A program made the position numbers and the translations under genes. From Candidatus Methylomirabilota bacterium (GTDB lineage: Bacteria; Methylomirabilota; Methylomirabilia; Methylomirabilales; 2-02-FULL-66-22), in contig JACQXP010000172.1 of assembly GCA_016208645.1 (NCBI GenBank), positions 1 to 18,009 on the forward strand: a DNA stretch of 18,009 nucleotides, given 5' to 3'. Numbering within the stretch: position 1 is the stretch's first letter; every line of letters begins with the position of its first letter. Shown piece by piece: positions 13,461-18,009 of this stretch. A model generated the notes under the pieces. It saw only the letters and a list, made by a program, of their open reading frames with translations. It did not search any database and was not told the origin of the DNA.

Positions 13461-14114
13461 GTGGCGGCACCAGGTGGCGAAACGGGAGAGCGCGGGCGAC
13501 TTGCCCGCGCTTTCCTTTTTGGGGCGAGCCTCTGGGTGGCGGGCTGCGCCACGGCCCCCAAGGGCGAGGTGGCCATCCGCCCCAGCCCCCAGCGGCAGGC
13601 CACGCACCAGGTGGTCGGCGAGTCCATCGTGGCGTCCCTGGGAGGGGCTGGCGTGACGGTCCGATGGCTCTCCGCGCCGGCCGTGGAACAGTTCTACGCC
13701 GCCAGGCCTGGCCTGGTGTATCCCTGGCCGCGAGAGATCTCGAAGGCGGCCCGACCCACGGTCTTTCTGCTCCGCGTCCGCAATCAGACGCGTGACGAGG
13801 TCCAGTTCGATCCCACGCTGACCGCGCTGGTAACCCAGGATGGTCGGCGGGAACGCCCCGTCTCCTACGAGGAGATGTACGAGCGCCTGGCAGGAGCGGA
13901 GGACGCGGGCCCGCGCCTCCTGAGCCTCCAGGCCAGCCTCTTCAGCCGGTTCGTGGTCATCCCCTCGGGTGGCCAGCGCGAGGGGTTGCTGGTCTTCCCC
14001 GCCCTTGACCCGGAGGCCAGGCACCTGCTCCTGGACCTTGCCTCCTTCTTCGTCGGGGGCCGCAATACCCCCGGCCTCTTCGAATTCCAGGTCACCCGCC
14101 AGAAGATGGAATAA
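13461..14114 (+). CDS. Predicted lipoprotein of unknown function
   Basis: The open frame gives 217 residues from GTG 13461, one base after the htpX stop, with no ribosome site of its own visible; translation is probably coupled to htpX. Residues 13-28 form a short signal ending in the lipobox VAGC (Cys29). No in-frame start later than 13461 leaves a usable signal peptide. The mature part has a conserved-looking body (VGESIVASLGGAGVTVRWLS, then ARPTVFLLRVRNQTRDEVQF and LLLDLASFFVGGRN), probably a beta-sandwich; I do not recognise a family. Codons 10-20 contain a perfect terminator hairpin plus a T-run, so transcription from htpX may stop before the gene is complete. The gene ends 20 bp or so before the CGCAGAT-type repeat. 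A role with HtpX in the envelope is possible from position only. Confidence 0.65.
   Translation: MAAPGGETGERGRLARAFLFGASLWVAGCATAPKGEVAIRPSPQRQATHQVVGESIVASLGGAGVTVRWLSAPAVEQFYAARPGLVYPWPREISKAARPTVFLLRVRNQTRDEVQFDPTLTALVTQDGRRERPVSYEEMYERLAGAEDAGPRLLSLQASLFSRFVVIPSGGQREGLLVFPALDPEARHLLLDLASFFVGGRNTPGLFEFQVTRQKME
13489..13520 (+). terminator. Intrinsic terminator downstream of htpX, inside the lipoprotein coding sequence
   Basis: AGCGCGGGC (13489-13497), loop GACTT, and GCCCGCGCT (13503-13511) form a perfect 9-bp stem followed by TTTCCTTTTT. This is the clearest rho-independent terminator in the window. It lies 30 bp after the htpX stop and covers codons 10-20 of the lipoprotein frame. Confidence 0.8.
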
Positions 14115-14200
14115 GCAACCGCACCCGAATACGCAACCGCAAATGAACGCAGATGGACGCAGATGTCCAGGGGGTTCCACTTTGAAATCTGCGGAATCTG
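14115..14200. repeat. Dispersed CGCAGAT-type intergenic repeat
   Basis: The segment has two GCAACCGCA copies (14115-14123, 14133-14141), a tandem CGCAGAT (14148-14154, 14158-14164), and the inverted partner ATCTGCG (14187-14193). Repeats built from ACGCAGATGAACGCAGATG with an inverted ATCTGCG arm recur in intergenic DNA of many bacteria. The exact ends are uncertain. It abuts the lipoprotein stop on one side and interrupts yggU on the other. Confidence 0.65.
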
Positions 14201-14206
14201 TCGCGC

Positions 14207-14431
14207 CATAGGCGGACCCACCCGGATCGTAGCGAGAAAAGCGCGGCAGGCGGCGTTCGCGGCGCCCTCCACGGGCGGGGCGGTCAGGCGGACGGTGATG
14301 GTTTCGGGAACCGGTCCTCTGGAACGCTCGCCTGCCATGACCAGTTGGTTCCGCGGGGCGCGAGGCTGGACGCGAACGGCCAGGAGGACATCCGGGCCGT
14401 CCTGAGAAATGGCCGGGCGGCCGCCCGCCAT
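14207..14431 (-). pseudogene. yggU: Truncated YggU/DUF167 family protein
   Basis: The frame starts with ATG 14431, directly after the divIVA stop codon. Residues 1-67 match the family: LAVRVQPRAPRNQ, then ETITVRLTAPPVEGAANAACRAFLA. At about residue 67 (near 14230) the similarity ends. Normal members (about 95-105 residues) continue with a lysine/arginine-rich conserved SGxxSRxK region, and here it is missing. The frame instead enters the CGCAGAT-type repeat and runs on antisense through the lipoprotein gene to 13865. No remnant of the lost end is visible beyond the repeat. The gene is the expected last member of a proC-yggT-divIVA-yggU operon. I call it a pseudogene; a chimeric 188-residue protein could still be made. 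The function of the family is unknown. Confidence 0.75.
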
Positions 14432-14923
14432 TTACGAAGCGGGCCCCGGTTTGGCGGGTTCGGCGCCGGATGCCGGGTGCTCCGGTTGGAAGTCCAGCAG
14501 CTCCAGGTGGGTCTTGAGCAGGCCACGCAGCTTGGCGGCGAACAGGTCCCGCTGGCGCGTGAACTCGGCGGTCTCGGCCTGGACCTGGGCGAGCTTCCGG
14601 TGGGCCTGCTCCAGCAGCCGCTCGGCCTTCAGTTCCGCCTCCTTCATGAGGAGGTCCGCCTCGCGCGCGGCGTTGGCCTTGATCTCCTCGGTCATCTTCT
14701 GCGCGGTGACCAGGGTGTTGCGCAGCGAGTCCTCCCGTTCCTGGTGGACCCGCATCTGCGCTTCCAGGCGCTGGATCTGCGCGGCCCGGTCGGTGTTCTC
14801 CTGCACGAGTTGGGTCATCTCTTCCGCGATCTGTTCCAGGAAGGTCTGCACCTCCTCGGGATCCAGGCCGCGGAACTTCCTCGCGAACTCCCGTTGGGTG
14901 ATCTCGAGCGGGGTCAACTCCAT
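14432..14923 (-). CDS. divIVA: DivIVA-domain coiled-coil protein
   Basis: The 163-residue protein starts at ATG 14923, one base overlapping the yggT stop (TGATG), with GGAGGA about 7 bases upstream. The N-terminal MELTPLEITQREFARKFRG followed by LDPEEVQTFLEQIAEEM is the DivIVA lipid-binding segment that senses curved membrane. From about residue 28 to 140 is a continuous coiled coil (Glu/Gln/Ala-rich heptads), and the tail is proline- and alanine-rich. DivIVA proteins gather at poles and septa and recruit growth or division factors; the exact role in this organism is unknown. Its place in the operon after proC and yggT is common in diverse bacteria. The tail ends TAA and the next start ATG follows immediately. 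Confidence 0.9.
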   Translation of the reverse strand: MELTPLEITQREFARKFRGLDPEEVQTFLEQIAEEMTQLVQENTDRAAQIQRLEAQMRVHQEREDSLRNTLVTAQKMTEEIKANAAREADLLMKEAELKAERLLEQAHRKLAQVQAETAEFTRQRDLFAAKLRGLLKTHLELLDFQPEHPASGAEPAKPGPAS

Positions 14924-15222
14924 CAGCGCATCCTCCAGGCCAACTCTCCGAGCGACCGCACCAGGAACTGCTGGACGAAGATCACGGCCAGGATCGCGAC
15001 CAGGGGCGAGAAATCAATCCCCCACCGCCAGGTGGGCAGCCAGCGGCGGATGGGGGCCAGGACGGGCTCCGTGGCGCGGTGCAGGAACTGGACGAGGGGG
15101 TTCCGGGGATCCGCGTTCACCCAGGAAACCAGGGCCCGGACGATGATGATCCAGTAGTACGCCGTGAGCGCGATGTCCAGCACTCGGGCGATGGCGTCCA
15201 GCAAGTTGCCGGCGATGAACAT
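14923..15222 (-). CDS. yggT: YggT family membrane protein
   Basis: The 99-residue protein starts at ATG 15222 with an AGGG site eight or so bases upstream; longer frames read into proC and are rejected. It has two transmembrane helices, about 1-30 (FIAGNLLDAIARVLDIALTA) and 65-90 (LVAILAVIFVQQFLV), separated by a conserved loop containing VSWVNADPRNPLVQFLHRATEPVLAPIRRWLP. This is the YGGT family (PF02325), often single-unit in bacteria and related to CCB3 in chloroplasts. Proposed roles concern membrane integrity or osmotic tolerance, but the mechanism is unknown. The gene overlaps divIVA by one base at its stop, and proC lies 40 bp upstream, so it is part of the same operon. Confidence 0.9.
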   Translation of the reverse strand: MFIAGNLLDAIARVLDIALTAYYWIIIVRALVSWVNADPRNPLVQFLHRATEPVLAPIRRWLPTWRWGIDFSPLVAILAVIFVQQFLVRSLGELAWRMR

Positions 15223-15262
15223 CAGATACCCTCGCACGGCCGGGGAGGCCGGACGGCGGGGG

Positions 15263-16078
15263 TCATCGCTGCCCCAGCTCCTTGGAGCGGAGGGTGGCCA
15301 CCTCCACGGCGTTGATGAGGGTGGTCCGCAGCCCGCCCTGCTCCAGGGTGTGCAGGCCCGCAATGGCGGTCCCGCCGGGCGAGGTGACCATATCCTTCAG
15401 CTCCCCCGGGTGCTTCTTGGTCTCCAGCACCATGCGGGCGGCCCCCAGGACCGTCTGGGCCGCCAGGAGCTGGGCCACGTCCCGGGACAGGCCGACCTTC
15501 ACCCCGGCATCGGAGAGGGCGTCAATGATGAGGAAGATGTAGGCCGGGCCGCTGCCCGAAAGGCCGGTGATGGCGTCCATGAGGGACTCGTCCACGATCA
15601 CCACCTTCCCTACGGCGCGGAAGAGGCGCTTGGCGATCTCCAGATCCTCGAGGGTAGCGCGGCTGCCGCTCGTGAGGGCGCTGGCGGCCTCCAGGACCAG
15701 GGCCGGCGTGTTGGGCATGACCCGGATGACCCGCACCGGGCTCGGAAACTTGTCGGCGATGAAGGTCGTCGTAATGCCCGCGGCGATGGAGATGAGCACC
15801 TTCTCCCCGTTCACGACGTCAATCAGGCCGTCCAGGACCTGGCCCATGATCTGCGGCTTGACCGCCAGGACCAGGACCTCCGCCTTGCTCGCCACCTCGG
15901 CGTTGCTCACCGAGGTATGGACGCAGTAGGTTTCCTGGAGATAGGCGAGCCGGTCTTCCCGCACGTCCGAGACGAACACGTCGTCCGGGCCCATGAGCTT
16001 GGCCGCCAGGAGCCCGCGGATCATGGCCTCGGCCATGTTCCCGCCGCCCACGAATGCGAGACGCTTGCCGTTCAGCAT
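15263..16078 (-). CDS. proC: Pyrroline-5-carboxylate reductase
   Basis: The 271-residue protein starts at ATG 16078 with GGTGGAGG 5 bases upstream. A GTG at 16090 is rejected because the predicted transcription start falls on it. The Rossmann fold contains KRLAFVGGGNMAEAMIRGLL at residues 5-24, with VLAVKPQ and VIRVMPNTPA next. The signature near the C-terminus is TSPGGTAIAGLHTLEQGG followed by RTTLINAVEVATLRSKELG. It reduces 1-pyrroline-5-carboxylate to proline using NAD(P)H, the last step of proline synthesis, in the cytoplasm. It heads the minus-strand run proC-yggT-divIVA-yggU. yggS, which often precedes proC, is absent; instead a promoter and a DUF499 gene lie upstream. Confidence 0.96.
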   Translation of the reverse strand: MLNGKRLAFVGGGNMAEAMIRGLLAAKLMGPDDVFVSDVREDRLAYLQETYCVHTSVSNAEVASKAEVLVLAVKPQIMGQVLDGLIDVVNGEKVLISIAAGITTTFIADKFPSPVRVIRVMPNTPALVLEAASALTSGSRATLEDLEIAKRLFRAVGKVVIVDESLMDAITGLSGSGPAYIFLIIDALSDAGVKVGLSRDVAQLLAAQTVLGAARMVLETKKHPGELKDMVTSPGGTAIAGLHTLEQGGLRTTLINAVEVATLRSKELGQR

Positions 16079-16096
16079 GCCTGCCTCCACCGAGGC

Positions 16097-16125
16097 TTTA
16101 TAGCCCCCAGGCCCCCGGAAGTCAA
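16097..16125 (-). promoter_or_regulatory. Promoter of the proC operon
   Basis: On the minus strand TTGACT (16125-16120) and TATAAA (16102-16097) are exactly 17 bp apart. Transcription would begin near 16090, leaving a leader of about 12 nt before ATG 16078. It makes proC independent of the DUF499 gene upstream. Confidence 0.75.
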
Positions 16126-16267
16126 GTCTGTCGAGAGGAGCGTGTTGGTTGCGCTGCGGGGATGGCCGCCTGGGCAGGGGAATTCGTGCCTGGCTCAGCG
16201 CGTCTCCGACTCACACGCCCACGCGATAGGCCCTATGTGCGAGCCGTTTGCGATTCCCGTCCGTTGG

Positions 16268-18009
16268 CTATTCAATGTCCACGTCGAGACGGTCGGAGAG
16301 GCCGAGGTCGGCAAGGGCCTGTTCCAGATCTTTCTTGAGCGAGGGCGCGGCGGAGGCGTCAACGGTTAGTCTTGCGTTGATCCCAAGCTGGAGATCCGAG
16401 CCCGCTTTGAGTTTCGGAATCAGGCGGGTGCCGAGGCGGTTCCAGACCTCGGGCGGAATGTTGCCGCTGATCCGTAAGGTCCGCTTGGCGGTGGCCGGGA
16501 CGATCTCCGTTTCCTTCCTTTCTGCCTCCGGCTCAGCCTCAACTTCGGGCTCGACTCTTGTTGTTTCTGCAGGTTCTCCGCGGACGACCGCAGGTTCAAG
16601 GGCGGCCTTCAGGGCTTTCGCCCGGGCCTTCGTGAGCAAGAAGACATCACCCTCGAAGCTGATCTCGTCGGGGGCCAATAGCTCGTTCCACCAGACATGG
16701 TTAAACCCGCCGTCCGGTCGTTGACCAGAGGCCAGACCGAAGTCGCCCCGGCCCACGAACTCCGGGATCTTCCCGCGTAGGACCGCGTCCGGGTCCAGGA
16801 GCCGCGTCAGGGCCCCGTTCAGGAAGCTCTGGCGCAGGCCGGAGAGCGGCCAGGCACCGCTATCTTTCAGGGCCGGGGGCCAGTTCCTTTCGATGTAGCC
16901 CGCGCCGACGGAGTCGTTGAGCAAGCCCTGGGACTTGAGGGCTGTGATCACCCGGCCACTCAGGGTCTCCGCCGCGCTGGCGTGGCCGGCTCCCAGGTCA
17001 ATCACCTTCAGGCCATCGGGCTCTTTCTGGTCCGCCAAGACCACGTACCGGTAAGCAGCCCAGACCTCGTCCTTGGCGGTCTCTTCGGCATCACGCACCT
17101 TGCTGGCCACCTCGGCCTTCTCGGCCTTTTCGAACTCCCCACCCAGGGTGCCCGCAGCGATCTCGTGCTCGACTCGCTTCCAGGCCAGCCACGTCTCAAC
17201 CCGCTCTTTGAGATCACGCCCGGGTTTCCGCACGCACCAGACCAGGGCCGCGGGGTACAGACGCGGCGACTTGCCCCGCTGGCTGGTCCATGCAGCGACC
17301 TCCGCTCGGGTCCTGCCCTGTCCAATCCATTCCGTCTCGGGGTCCATCACGACGAGAGACAGCCGTGGGGAGTCCGGGATGGCATCGGCATCCGCGGGGA
17401 AGAAGACCAGGGGCACGGCGGCCTTGGTTTCGAACTCCTTCCTCACCAGGGCCTGGGCACTTTTCTTGACCTCGCCTTCGTCCAGGGAAGCGCGCCGGTC
17501 ATTGACGACCTTGGTCAGCTTGGGATGGAAGCCGAAACGATACCCGTCGGTCCCGGCCTTCCGGATGTAGAAACCGGTCTTCTCCAGGACAATGGCGGCA
17601 TTGTCAATGGAGGTGGTGTCCACCTCTGGCTCGCCCAGGGCAAAGCGGAGTTCGGGCAGATGGGCATATTTGTCCACCATGCCGCCGGAGGACTCGAACA
17701 GGATCGCCGCACCCACCCGCCGGTGGATGTCCTTGAGGGATCCCTTGGTGTCCGCATCCAAGCCGCGGGTGCGGGCGGTCTCCCCGGCGATGTCCGTGGT
17801 GATGGCCGATTCGAGTTTGGTCTCGCCAAGCTGGCCCAGGATGGTGGCCCGGAACTCTGAAACCTCCAGCGGGGCCGAGCCCAGGGTGATCAGCGGCTCT
17901 CGCCGGGCGCGCTTGTAGCCGTCCCGGTACGCCCAGGAGATCCACTGCGCCAGCATTGCCAGGGTGCCTCGGGTCTGCTGGTACTGGTGAAGGGATTGCC
18001 ACTTGCGCT
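16268..18009 (-). CDS. DUF499 (COG1483) AAA+ ATPase, C-terminal part (partial)
   Basis: The frame is open from the right edge (18009) to the TAG at 16268, so at least 579 residues are present and the start lies outside the window. The first in-window residues RKWQSLHQYQQTRGTLAML are already inside the conserved body. Later conserved-looking blocks are RDGYKRARREPLITLGSAPL, LKDIHRRVGAAILFESSGG, VDKYAHLPELRFALGEPEVD, KEFETKAAVPLVFFPADAD, YPAALVWCVRKPGRDL, GLKVIDLGAGHASAAETL, SVGAGYIERNWPPALKDSGA and SFLNGALTRLLDPDAVLRG. I recognise this as the DUF499 predicted ATPase family. Its P-loop would be upstream of the window. Residues about 475-515 of the in-window portion are a Glu/Thr-rich linker, then a small C-terminal domain. 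Family members commonly neighbour a DUF1156-type DNA methyltransferase and a helicase in defence-like clusters, so such genes are expected just beyond the right edge. The gene ends 190 bp before proC. Confidence 0.75.
   Translation of the reverse strand, partial: RKWQSLHQYQQTRGTLAMLAQWISWAYRDGYKRARREPLITLGSAPLEVSEFRATILGQLGETKLESAITTDIAGETARTRGLDADTKGSLKDIHRRVGAAILFESSGGMVDKYAHLPELRFALGEPEVDTTSIDNAAIVLEKTGFYIRKAGTDGYRFGFHPKLTKVVNDRRASLDEGEVKKSAQALVRKEFETKAAVPLVFFPADADAIPDSPRLSLVVMDPETEWIGQGRTRAEVAAWTSQRGKSPRLYPAALVWCVRKPGRDLKERVETWLAWKRVEHEIAAGTLGGEFEKAEKAEVASKVRDAEETAKDEVWAAYRYVVLADQKEPDGLKVIDLGAGHASAAETLSGRVITALKSQGLLNDSVGAGYIERNWPPALKDSGAWPLSGLRQSFLNGALTRLLDPDAVLRGKIPEFVGRGDFGLASGQRPDGGFNHVWWNELLAPDEISFEGDVFLLTKARAKALKAALEPAVVRGEPAETTRVEPEVEAEPEAERKETEIVPATAKRTLRISGNIPPEVWNRLGTRLIPKLKAGSDLQLGINARLTVDASAAPSLKKDLEQALADLGLSDRLDVDIE

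Noticed and set aside
14165..14200. Terminator for the divIVA operon or the lipoprotein gene
   Set aside because: The CGCAGAT/ATCTGCG inverted arms have a 22-nt loop and no T-run; they belong to the dispersed repeat.

Overview
The window is GC-rich chromosomal DNA from a diderm (two-membrane) bacterium. Evidence for two membranes is an MltD-type lytic transglycosylase lipoprotein, a GspC-like secretion protein and an HtrA-type periplasmic protease. A dnaK cluster carrying an HspR-type repressor, with no grpE or hrcA in it, together with a CFI-box surface protein, fits a deep-branching lineage such as Methylomirabilota/NC10 or Rokubacteria. That placement is inference; nothing here proves the taxon. 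No rRNA, tRNA, CRISPR array or transposase gene was seen.

Left part (1-4657): the end of a heavy-metal P-type ATPase; a GspC-like protein (HR-like region plus PDZ); a 494-bp gap; and a secreted protein with a C-terminal CFI-box domain, noticeably lower in GC than its neighbours. Facing these on the minus strand are a 90-residue helical protein of unknown function, with its own promoter, an upstream direct repeat and a structured leader, and a uroporphyrinogen-decarboxylase-fold protein that is not true HemE.

Middle (4818-14114): a protein quality-control and envelope-maintenance region. mltD and htrA lie on the minus strand, each with a promoter. htrA is divergent from dnaK-hsp20-dnaJ-hspR. 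The dnaK promoter is a near-perfect sigma-70 promoter overlapped by a HAIR-like inverted repeat, so the HspR encoded at the end of the cluster probably autorepresses it. htpX follows with its own promoter, and a lipoprotein gene begins 2 nt after htpX. A strong intrinsic terminator lies inside the signal-peptide codons of that lipoprotein. Together these genes cover cytoplasmic (DnaK, DnaJ, Hsp20), inner-membrane (HtpX) and periplasmic (HtrA) proteostasis.

Right part (14115-18009): a minus-strand operon proC-yggT-divIVA-yggU, linking proline synthesis with septum and growth functions. The last gene, yggU (DUF167), is cut off after about 67 codons by a small dispersed repeat of the CGCAGAT type. 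Upstream of proC, on the same strand and running off the right edge, is the C-terminal part of a DUF499 (COG1483) AAA+ ATPase, a family usually found in methyltransferase/helicase defence-type clusters. The window probably stops at the edge of such an island.

The best candidates for something new are the terminator embedded in the lipoprotein signal sequence, the orphan GspC-like/CFI-box pair, the DUF499 island edge, and the repeat-truncated yggU.
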